From: Bigelowiella natans CCMP2755
Lineage: Eukaryota; Cercozoa; Chlorarachniophyceae
Assembly: GCA_000320545.1 (NCBI GenBank)
Contig: ADNK01000118.1
Span: 1 to 63,977, forward strand
Length of the DNA stretch: 63,977 nucleotides
Direction of reading: 5' to 3'
Positions 52,581-62,400 of the stretch are shown in pieces (the first letter of the stretch is position 1; every line of letters starts with the position of its first letter). Under the pieces are notes generated by a model. The model made no database searches and was not told the origin of the DNA. It saw only the letters and a list, made by a program, of their open reading frames with translations. Both the position numbers and the translations under genes were made by a program.

Positions 52581-54125
52581 ATGAAAAAGAAGTGGTGGGG
52601 TACCATACTATTCGGTTTCGCCTTGACTTCTATGCTGCCCTTATGGTTTACTTCTGAACAAACTGTCCTTAGGTCAGCGAAAAGTATAATTCTCTTGTGA
52701 CGCCAGCCGGATATGCTTTCGCTATTTGGGGTCAAGAAAACCTGAAGTGCATTATCTTCGAATTGCATTGCATCGGTATCTATCTGCACAAATGATCAGA
52801 CAGGCACTTTCTTTATGCAGGTGTGATATTTAGCTGGGAAGGTGTGATGGTCGTTCGGCAACTTTTAAAGTAAAAAGACTTTCCCACCAAATTTGAGGCC
52901 CATTGCACGTGCGATTTGTTCAGCCGATACACTCTTGTTCTACCGGTACATAGACCCACTGTTAACCCAAGCTTCCAACTTTGTTGGATATCTGCCAACG
53001 TCTTTCAAAGCCTCTGGTCGTTCGCGTTTGCTCAGGTCAGCATCAGTGATTCTTTCATTTTCTCACCCCTCCTCCGGAGTTACTAATACATCGTTGTTCT
53101 TCCCTTATCGAAGGAGTCTATGATATCGTCTTCTGTCTTATTGTCGGGAATTGCAGCCTCACTGTATGGATGCGTTGCACATGCTGAGGACCAATCGGTA
53201 ATGCGATCCCTAATTCAACTCATATTCGCACAAGTTGTCTTCATGAAAGTATTTATTTGCCAGCAAACAGACTGCAGTTGATAATCCTTATCCCATTTTT
53301 CACCTTCTCTTATCCCTGTTCTTCTTGTCCTCCACGTCCTCCTTCTCGTCCCTGTGTGTTAGTTTGGTTGGGTGCGTGGACCAATTTCACTTCATGCAGG
53401 TTACGAAACAGCTTATGCTATTGCGCAGCTCTTTTTCTTGAGCAGCCGCTAGATTCCTTCATGACATGAGCCTTTCATCTATCCACCTGTTCTTGCTGAC
53501 GCCTGCCTTCGATCAGGATGGGTGACTGTAGCTGCGCTCCTAAACTACAACCTTTGTCTTGTCAAGTTCGAAGAAAGAATGAGCACGCAGGTGGTTATGA
53601 CCTACATCAACGAAGTAGTAAAATAGTAGCAGAAATAGTAGATCTATTCATTGTCCATCAATTGATGTCTTTCCACTTCCTTCTCTTCGCCCCGTGTGGC
53701 AGCTTCAATCTGCTTTACAACTGAGAAATAATCGTATCTTTTGGCAGTGGGTAGCAGCGAAGTTGACAATAGCTGTTGCGACCGTCGCAGCATTGGGAAT
53801 GCTGTGGTTCAAAAAGTAAGTGGCAGCTGTCCGGTGTAAAGTGTTAAGAATATACAAGATTATGATAAAAGATGATGATATCTTTCAGGGACGTAATGTT
53901 TGCTAGTTCAATCGCCTGGGCTCTTGCGGTATGTATTTATACAATATGTGCAGTCATTTTGTAAGAAGTTCCAGAATGACATCGATTTCCATGTGGGTAT
54001 TTTCTCATAAGAATGCACTTCGTCCTTAGGCTGTGAAAGATGCTAGCTGGCCTGCTGGCATTGTTGGTGCAGGAATTGCAGCTGCGCTGGCATCGGACCT
54101 GTCAGACCTGGTGGTCAAAAAGTGA
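52581..54125 (+). CDS. TspO/MBR-related tryptophan-rich membrane protein
   Basis: The likely start is ATG 52581 (MKKKWWGTILFGFALTSMLP, first membrane helix). Next comes YNSLVTPAGYAFAIWG, the hallmark PAGxxFAIWG segment. Phase-matched exons follow with VIFSWEGVMVVRQLL, NPSFQLCWISANVFQSLWSF (about 52922-53036), SSVLLSGIAASLYGCVA and FGWVRGPISLHAGYETAYAI. WVAAKLTIAVATVAALGMLW, KDVMFASSIAWALA and AVKDASWPAGIVGAGIAAAL complete it, ending TGA at 54123. This matches the extended TspO/MBR-related proteins with seven to eight helices. TspO proteins bind tetrapyrroles and lipids; for this longer branch the ligand is unknown. The join between helix 1 and the PAG segment needs either a 20-base intron or a one-base correction. 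A competing minus-strand frame at 52577-52789 is a shadow. Confidence 0.72.
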
Positions 54126-54847
54126 AGACATACTTCATAATATCCGAATAAGATTAGACATCTACAAAAAGCTGTTAGTACATATAAGATTAGACATCTA
54201 TAAGATTATCAAAAGAGATAACACATTGACAACTGACAAGACCTTTCAGCTTTGCCGGTGCATGCTGCATGTATGTGTGTGTGCGCGCGCGCGCGTGCAC
54301 GTGTACAAATGCGTGTGTTTAAATTGTCCAATTTCTGATTGCACGCACGCTCTAGTCGACACAGCATATGGCTGTGGCTCGCTGCTTATAACGCATGACG
54401 ATGTTATCGCATCCAGTTTGTCCCACAGCGCAACATCAAGATTGAGGTATGGACATGAATACACTTAATTAAAAGTATAAAAGTCATCTTGTCTCGTCTC
54501 CTCGCGTGGATAATCCAGAACTACGCAATCGTGTATATGCTTAAATAAATGTATCATGTATCATTTATGACACACTTTTCACGGAGTATTTTCAGTCCTA
54601 GCATCAGCCAGCTGACGTGCATTTCATATATTGATTAAATAACATCGTTCGGCTGCCTGCTAACACATGCTAGCATGGCTGTGATCGAATTTTGGCAGCG
54701 CAGCGTTACTACATTCATCATCAACAATAGCTACCTACAACCGACTGTTTTATCATGTTTTGACAGTTAGCGACATGACTTATCTAATTCATGTGTATAC
54801 TTATGTAAAATTAGTCTACTGGCTTCATTAAAATCTATACCCAACAT
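54126..54847. other. convergent spacer, no gene seen
   Basis: Lies between the 3' ends of the TspO-related gene (plus) and the peptidase E gene (minus). A near-repeat AGATTAGACATCTA occurs twice (about 54151 and 54187), and a GC/CA run lies at about 54281-54302. No coding signal. Confidence 0.5.
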
Positions 54848-56106
54848 TCATTTCTCGGTTATCTTTCCTCTTTCTGAAGACCACCCTAAACTTCCATGAG
54901 AAGAATCGTCCGCCAAGACGATCAGCTCGTGCCCGAGGTCCTTGCTCTTCTTTGCAACCAGACCTTTCCACTTAGGATTGTAATGCGGGAACACGGACAT
55001 TCCAGAGGCGATATTCAATCCCTTCGACACCTTTTCATCCTAATCCAATGAATTGCAGATGTTACGACCACCCCCCCGGATTTTTGATAATGGGATAGAG
55101 ACGGCAACAAAAATCCATGTTGAGATGTTCCATGTACTTTCATACGTATGCATAATGAAAGATTATCACAACTGATCATGCGTTTACTCTGTACGCTTCT
55201 ACACCTTAAAATTAGCTGGTACCACCGTAGGATCATCCCAACCTGACAGTTTGATATTATTTAGCGGGAGGACGCTCTGTTTCGTAACGCAAGCCATGAT
55301 GGCCTATACTGTATCTCTTCCTTTCGATCAACAATAGCTATGCATAATGCATAAAATGCGCACAGGAGAAGATGTTTACGTATTTTTCTCTATAAAGTAC
55401 TAAATTCTTATGTTTCCCACCTTTCCACAAAGCGATCTGGACCGTTTTCCCTGCATATATACTTCCTGCAGATGCACCCACGTACACCGACCCTTGCTTC
55501 ATCAGTTGAGCGACATATTCATCGACTCCGCATCGATTTGCATAGTATTGTAGGTAGAAAGTGTTGCCACACTCCATGTAGATCATCTGCACGTCCGCTG
55601 TCTTCAAACCATATACGACGCGTCGTCACCATCGTCTTTATTATCAATCGTTCTGCGTTTACAATAGCACCTTTGGTAAATCAGCTGATACGCTGAAGGA
55701 ACTATTCGTCAAGTCAGGAACAATACAGTCTTTGAAGCCGAGCTTTTCTGCGAGGCGTTCTCCGTTAGCCTTGCACTGGTCCATGCTCCAACCCTTATAA
55801 GTGGAAATCCAGAGTTTGTGAATAATATTTATACATAAAATAACGAATTTTTCTTTGGTCTACTGTGCTTAGATAGACCCGTTACCTCTCCCTGTGCCGC
55901 GGTCGCCACATAAACCTACGTGAGAAGGGTGTAAGACCGAGCGAAAATGATGAGCCGTCGTTTGTCTAGGCTACCATGGTTCCCTCCCCACCCTTCTTCT
56001 CAGGGTAAGCAGCACGCATGAGACGCTGGAATTCTTCCAGTAGTGTCTGGCTGGTGAGGCCATTGGACGTAAGGATGATGCGCCCAGGGCCTGCCTGGGA
56101 GCTCAT
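54848..56106 (-). CDS. peptidase family S51 (peptidase E / alpha-aspartyl dipeptidase-like)
   Basis: About six exons from ATG 56106 (MSSQAGPGRIILTSNGLTSQ). Next come VYVATAAQGE, a segment ending FKDCIVPDLTNSS, then VQMIYMECGNTFYLQYYANR and the nucleophile elbow GSVYVGASAGSIYAGKTVQI. WDDPTVVPANFK and KGLNIASGMSVFPHYNPKWK follow, ending KITEK with TAG at 54848. The GxSAGS Ser is the expected catalytic nucleophile of the Ser-His-Glu triad in S51. The xGGNTF-like loop is present as ECGNTF, where Cys replaces the usual second Gly. S51 enzymes cleave N-terminal Asp-Xaa dipeptides in the cytosol; exact specificity is inferred. It is divergent from the TMEM53-like gene, with 298 bases between starts. 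Confidence 0.85.
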
Positions 56107-56404
56107 CGTGTAATTCCTTCTGATCGATCTCGGCGAGCTATGTCAGGTCTCGTTGTCGCTCGGGAAGATTTTATTAGGAGAACATCGCGTCCTGGAACAT
56201 ATTGGAACAATAGCTGGGATTTGGTTGTGAGATATCTATGGAGAAAATATGTTCATCGTTAAACGAATAAACATCGTATAAAAATAGCCCAATCGTTATT
56301 CTGCCCAGGTTGGCAATACGGGAATCTCGGAAGTGCTTGCGCCCAACTGTTTGAGTGCGGTACAGCTCGTACTCGTAGCAGAACGAGCTCCCGGGCAGGG
56401 CTTT

Positions 56405-57871
56405 ATGGAAGACGATTCGAAGGATAGGCGTGCATGGCGAGCATGCCATGTGCTCCTGCTAGGATGGACGGGCTCAAAGGATCGCCAATTGAGGAAGTAT
56501 CAGAGGTGTAGCATTCTTCGAGGCAATCGTGAGCGTGGTTTGTAGTGTAGAGTGAGGTGTTGAAGGTTGATGACAAAGCGAGAGGAAGGATGGGGAAAGA
56601 GATACAACGATGAAGATAAAACGACGACGACAGCGATGATCACCACAGTAAACTGATCAACGAATTATATCAATCCTTAGATTATATGCGAAGGAGGACA
56701 TTCAAACATTGGCTGTTGGTGTGGGGCTAAAGGAGCTAGGGGCTACACCGGTCGTTATTATGTTTCAACTTTTGGTGAATGACATTTAGAAATCGTCATA
56801 TATACAACTTTTCAGGTAATGGCTGCTCCGAGAGCCAAAAGTATTTTACAGCGTAGCAAAAAGCTTAAACCCAAACACTTTGTGAGTTCAAGTATTGAAT
56901 TTGAATGCGCTTACATTGCAGTATCTGACTGACTTTTATCGTTTGTGTGCAAAGATCATCCACATCTTCAGCAACGGCGGTGCTTTTTTGTACTTGGCCT
57001 TGCGTCGCTTGCTTGATCAAGAGCAGGAGTTCCGAGATTTGAGGTAGGTATTAAGTTTTCCGAGATTACAACGACTGGCGACCGATATTGTCCACTTTTT
57101 AATAGATCGTCTCTATGCTGTGTCATCATGGATAGCTTGCCATCCCTCTCTCCACAGCCGATATGGCTGCCATACCTAGCGCAATTGGCAACAAATGACG
57201 TAGACTTTTTTCGCAAAAAGGACAGGGTATCGATTTATAAGTTTTCTTGTACACTCACGTTTATTGCAGAGTTCCTGGGAGTATGCAAGTAACTTCGTAT
57301 GGGGGTCTGCATACGCAGTTTCATCATTGCTCCTGGTAATAACCGAGATACAAGCACAAATTTATTGAGCTAACATAGAGAACAACAAACTCGCAACATA
57401 TGATGAAAACAATGTCGTCAAAAATGGATTGGCTATCTTAGTGGCCATGGAACGGAAATCCATGGGATTGGTATCTGAAGACACTATTGGGTCTTTCAAC
57501 GGACATTCCGGAGTTGTTGCTCTACTCAACTGCGGATGCTCTTGTTCCAGCAGGTTGTGTGCTATTGTTCTAGCGAAGAGGTTGAGGTTGAAACGGAGAG
57601 GGGGAGAGAGACACAAACAAATTTGATAAATTAATATGTGACTAGTGTGCCTCTGTCAATCTCAGCGGGAATAGAAAAATATATCGAGTTACGCCGCGAG
57701 AGGGGATGCGTTTGTTTGACCTTCAACTTTGGAGACTCGGCTCACGTCAATCACTTCGGGAAATATCCTAAGATTTATGAAGAGCAAGTTTTGACCTTCA
57801 TAAAAAACAAGGCTTTTGGGGTGAGTGAAACGAAAAATGAGTGTTCATCACCCCATCGCTCGAGGATGTGA
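56405..57871 (+). CDS. TMEM53 (DUF829) family alpha/beta-hydrolase-like protein
   Basis: The likely start is ATG 56405 (MEDDSKDRRAWRACHVLLLG, then WTGSKDRQLRKYQR). Exons follow with LYAKEDIQTLAVGVGLKEL, VMAAPRAKSILQRSKKL, IIHIFSNGGAFLYLALRRLL and SSLCCVIMDSLPSLSPQP. Then come WEYASNFVWGSAYAVSSLLL and NPWDWYLKTLLGLSTDIPEL. LLLYSTADALVPAG precedes the last exon, ending FGDSAHVNHFGKYPKIYEE; TGA at 57869. The order matches TMEM53: LGWxGxKDxxLxKY, the SNGG nucleophile-elbow position, LYSxAD (acid) and SxHVxHxxxxPxxY (His). SNGG lacks the classic GxSxG, as in the family. In animals TMEM53 sits in the nuclear envelope and tunes SMAD signalling; in protists the role is unknown. Confidence 0.85.
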
Positions 57872-58631
57872 AAAGATTGGGACGCACTTTTCATCATTCG
57901 GTGGGGCGCACATGTGAATAGATGAGCAAATGAAAAGAGAATGCAAGATGATCAACAGCAGAAGAATGCATCCATCGTCAGCGCGGTAGATCATGTAGCC
58001 CTAGTCTAGCGTTGTTGCTCGATTTGTGAATTCACAACTAAAGCAGCTCACTTCTAAAACTACATTCAAAAGTTCACTTCGCAATGGATGTGGAATGAGT
58101 CGGGAGGTCGATCGGACATGTCAGCACAGCTTGGTCATGCGTTTGCCATCCTGCATGTGTCATGCATGCTAGCATGCATTGTCCAGCACTCAACGTTCGT
58201 CGCTTGTAACGCGTGCACGCGCTCAAAAAGAAGGCGAGGCTGCCACGTGTGCTTCAACACCTTCGCAACAGCAACCACGTGGCTGCGAGCAAATGACTGC
58301 CAATGCAAAACAAAGGTCATCGATCACTTGAAAGAGCTCGAGGCAGGAAGATGATTCCAAGCACAGATGCGAACTTGGACACGTCATCGGCATCCAAATG
58401 GGCTCGCCACTTTCACGAAAGCTAGAAAGTGTGATCAAACTGTCACCACGCGTCTGATCAACACACTCGAACACAGATCGTGCACCACAGGCGCGAAAAG
58501 AGTTGTCCCACGCCCAGTTGAATTGGCACACAAAATGGGAAGTTTGCACGCGTGGTGCAGAGACAGAGCACACGTGTGTCTGCAGTGGATGTTGGGATTT
58601 GACCACAACAATGACAAAAAGGATTTGAGAA
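57872..58631. other. spacer holding the retrotransposon insertion site
   Basis: CA/TG-rich text with GCATGC and CACGTG words. A single open frame runs from 58367 across the site of insertion (see findings). No family recognised. Confidence 0.45.
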
Positions 58632-58957
58632 TGTAGCGCGTACCACTACGCGGGCACAAGTCACGTGCGACAACAAAGGGGTTGTCGCGGATATAGAATA
58701 TAGATAACGTAGATATTAATACAGCATAGGCACGTGGGTTCCGGCGGGACTCATGGCAGCACACCGGAAGTGTGCTGCCCCACGTGCGGCGGCATTCGCG
58801 AAAGCTTCGCGAATGATTACGCAGTGCACGATTTAATAAAAATATAATCTTTAATAAAAATAAACACAACTCTTCAAAAGGAAGCAAACGTGCCTTTCCC
58901 CCCCCCTGCCTACTTGTGCACGTAGCGCCTCGGCCTGTGAACACCTTACGCGCAACA
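58632..58957 (+). repeat. 5' long terminal repeat
   Basis: 326 bases, from TGTAGCGCG to GCGCAACA. It carries three strong perfect inverted repeats: 58667-58688 (8-base stem, AAAGGG loop), 58755-58779 (10-base stem, CGGAA loop) and 58794-58814 (9-base stem). A shorter GCGTA/TACGC pair lies near its start. AATAAAAATATAATCTTTAATAA near 58834-58856 could serve as TATA and polyadenylation signals. Confidence 0.95.
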
Positions 58958-58996
58958 ACCTTTGGCTTCCACACACGGGAAACGATTTGACTAACA

Positions 58997-59461
58997 ATGT
59001 CACAGCAGCTAGAAGAACAGCAGGACTTTGGCTCGCAGGCCGTGCAAGGGCACGAGCAGAAACAGGAAAGGAAGGGCGATACGGACGCTAAGGAAGGAGG
59101 AGGAACACCTCCACAGGCACCGCCGGGACCAGCACCCGGGATTAAGAAAGCAGATGCAGCAGCAGAGGCACTGGAGAACTTCTACGAGGCGGACGACGAG
59201 GACGTGGCCGCCGAAAGCAAGAAGGTCGTAATGGCATTACGAGCCTTGCGACCCAGGGCGAGCAACTACGCCAAACTGAAAGTATCGATAGAATACAAGT
59301 ATCAGACACATGATGTTTGGGCAGCTATCATGCAGGACATCATGGATTACGAAGCAGACTTACCTCCAGAGTGGGCAGCTTTGTTTAGGAACGACGGGGG
59401 TCTGGGCGCCTCGCGGGGGACGACCCAGAGCTGTTTACCAGCCCTAAGGTACCTGGCATAG
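58997..59461 (+). CDS. gag: retrotransposon Gag (154 residues, short)
   Basis: Begins 39 bases after the left LTR. It has an acidic, Gln/Glu/Pro-rich N-terminal half and a helical C-terminal half (LRALRPRASNYAKLKVSIEY, then DVWAAIMQDIMDYEADLPPE). It ends at TAG 59459-59461. The zinc knuckle is not in this frame. It lies in the -1 frame just downstream (TGC at about 59524, CGYCSRKGKHTAKDC). Gag therefore either loses its knuckle or gains it by frameshifting. At 154 residues it is much shorter than usual gypsy Gag proteins. It should form the particle and bind element RNA. Confidence 0.75.
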   Translation: MSQQLEEQQDFGSQAVQGHEQKQERKGDTDAKEGGGTPPQAPPGPAPGIKKADAAAEALENFYEADDEDVAAESKKVVMALRALRPRASNYAKLKVSIEYKYQTHDVWAAIMQDIMDYEADLPPEWAALFRNDGGLGASRGTTQSCLPALRYLA

Positions 59462-62400
59462 GAAACATTAACGCTATTAAGCCGCAGCGAGACTGGTACA
59501 AGGACAGGGAAGGTAACCGACGTTGCGGATACTGCTCACGTAAAGGGAAACACACCGCTAAAGACTGCAGAGACAGGAAAGAAGGACGACCCAGGATGAC
59601 GATCAGGCAGCTCAACGAACACTACGAGAAGTTAAAGAGAAAGAAAGGCAGAGGACAAGGATATAACAACAGCAAATGGCAAGGCAGCAACAACGGGAAG
59701 AACAATAAATATAAGAACAAAAAGCAGAACAGTATCAATGCTATACAGCAGCAGATAAACGGAATATTAGATCACCTTAAGCAGGCGCCGACGAAGACAG
59801 CAGTACCAGCAACGCAGGACCAAGACAAGCCCATGACCCTAGACGACATAAAGAACTTAGGAGTATGCAACATTAATGACGAAGACGCTAACAGGACTAT
59901 CAAAGTTGCTATGACCAAGGTTAAAGTTAAAGACAGCTACGGAGACTACAAGAAACTACCTGCCCTTTGGGATAGTGGCAGCATGCCGAAGTCCTTCATA
60001 AGCCTAAGCACAGTAAGAAGGTTAGGACTATTGGATCAAGTGACTAAGAAAGAACGTAAATATGCTCAAGCAGACGGAAGCTCTTCCATGAAGACCGTCG
60101 GTGAGCTAATGCTAAAGCTACAGATACCTGGCAGCGACGCGGAGACCCAAATCAAGACCCGAGTAGCCATGACTTTATCCATGGAACTACTCCTCGGACA
60201 GGATGCCCTAGAAAAATTAGGGGGGATCATATCATTCTACAATCACAAGATATACTTTGCTAAGTTGCCAAAGAAGTCAGGCAGGACCATCAGCCAGAAC
60301 ATGATACGGCTTGACGAGTGGACCTCTGAGTCAAGCGTTAATGCGTTAGAGTTTATGGACCTAGCGGACAACAAGCTACCTACACCTACCGAGCTACGGA
60401 AGAAGAACCCCGGCAAGACCATCCGACAGATAACGGAGCTACTGGACAAGACCCCCCCAGCTGATGATTGGGATATCGACAAAGGCAAAAAGTACATTAA
60501 TAAAATATTAAACGAGAAGTACTCTGACATCACCAAGCCGACGACGAAGCCCTCCAGCAAGCTTACCCCAGTAAAGATCGAGCTAAAGAAGGGATACGAA
60601 GAGTGCATCATCAATGACCCAGAACATAGGCGACCGGAAGCGGACTGGGAAAAGATAGAGTGGCAGATCAATGAATGGGCAAAGGAAGGGAAGATAGAGC
60701 CAAGCAACTCACCATGGAACGTGAGACATGTGCTAGCTAAGAAACCTACTTACCCTTTCTTCCGCCTGGCGCACAACTTCATCCGCCACAACCGAGTAAT
60801 AAAGAGGATCCAGACACCTACACCAAGGATAGATGACGTTATTGAACACGTCATAGGATACAAATACTACTCTTCCCTAGATAAAAATGAATCATACATG
60901 CAGACACCCATCCACAAAACCTCCCGCCCCATTACCGCGTTCTCCAGCAGGCACAGGAAGTGGCACTTCGTCGTATTCCCTTACGGCCTAAGCATATCAG
61001 GGGATGCGTTCAGTAGTCAGAACTACAGGGCATACACACATGATGGGATGGCGTCTGTGTTGTGGGTGTTTGTGTTTGTGTATGTGGATGATGACATAAT
61101 ATGTACCAACACAGTCGTCGCTCAGATCTTCCTCCTGGAAAATATATTTATTAGGTTTGCACACTTCGGTTTTACTATTAGACTGCAGAAGTGTACATTC
61201 CTAGCTACAAGAATCAAGTGGTGTGGATATTACCTGGAGCAAGGCCGCATCACCCCAAACCCCGAGAAAGTAGCAGCACTACAGCAAGCCCCTAAACCTA
61301 AGAATGCAAAGGAGTTAAAGTCATTCTTGCAGACTGCAGCTTGGATACTACGTAGGTTCTCCCCTACCTACGCTAGGACTGCAGCTGCTTTTACTACTGC
61401 TTACCGGAAGGAGAACTCTGTAGGCCTCAGCTTCGCTAAGGTGTGGGCCAAGGCTGGCCTTGATGCCCACTTCGATAACCTAATAAAGTTATGCAGCAAC
61501 ACCCTATTGAATGCTAAGCTAGACACTACTAGACCAGCTACCCTATGGACAGACTGGTCTAAGCTAGGTATGGCTGCTGTACTTACCCAAGACCAGCAGA
61601 TCATACGGGTGTGGGGCAGGGCCTGCACAGCAGCTGAGGCCAAGTACAGCCCTACAAAAGGAGAGTATAAAGCCATGACTGAGGCGCAGAGGAAACTAAG
61701 ATACTACCTGCTGTCGGTGCCCAGCTTCACCTTAATGACTGACCACAAGCCCCTCCTAGGCATCGACCGCAAGCTCGAAGCGCCTAACGATGAGTATGCA
61801 GCTATGAGGGCGGACACGGAAGAGTTTAGGGACAAGAGGACAGTGGTCTACGCACCAGGAGACAAGCAGCTTGCTGACTATTTCAGCAGGCTGTTCGAAA
61901 AGAAAGTCCCTACCCAGGTCACCCCTATGGTTAACGCGATTACCTTCGAGGACGGCGACTTCCTGCCTGAGCCAGAGGAGCTCCAGCACCTTCAAGAACA
62001 CCTGGATAAATACAAACACAAGCATGAGGTACTTAGTGATAGGATATATGTATACACTAATAATGTTAGGCGTACCTACGTGCCACGGCGGACCAGGGGA
62101 GCCCTTCTCTTTACCGCCCATGGACCTGCACACGTAGGAGAAAACCATATCACTGCTCTACTCTACCATTACTACTGGCCCTACAAGCTAAAAGAGATAA
62201 GGACATACCTGCGTGGCTGCAGGTGCTCCAGCTTGAAGGCGGCAGGCGTCGCCACCAAGGAGTCCAGCAAGAGCCGTGCATCTAAGAAAATCAAAGCAAG
62301 GAACTTCTTAGATATCGTGCAAATTGATGTTTATAAGTACGATGGCTATCACTACCTTACCTTCGTTGATGTGGCCACTGGAAAGTGCTGGGTTAAAAAG

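Noticed and set aside
52577-52998. Minus-strand frames (52577-52789 and 52813-52998) that look like real protein
   Set aside because: The plus strand gives the conserved PAGYAFAIWG segment and phase-matched exons of a TspO-related protein; the minus frames cannot be joined without an impossible intron.
56174-56450. Minus-strand 91-codon frame between peptidase E and TMEM53
   Set aside because: Overlaps the start exon of the TMEM53-like gene in antisense and has no splice-consistent neighbours.
60243-60707. 154-codon minus-strand frame within the retrotransposon
   Set aside because: Antisense shadow of the pol frame, Ser/Phe-rich as expected for the complement of Lys/Glu-rich coding DNA.
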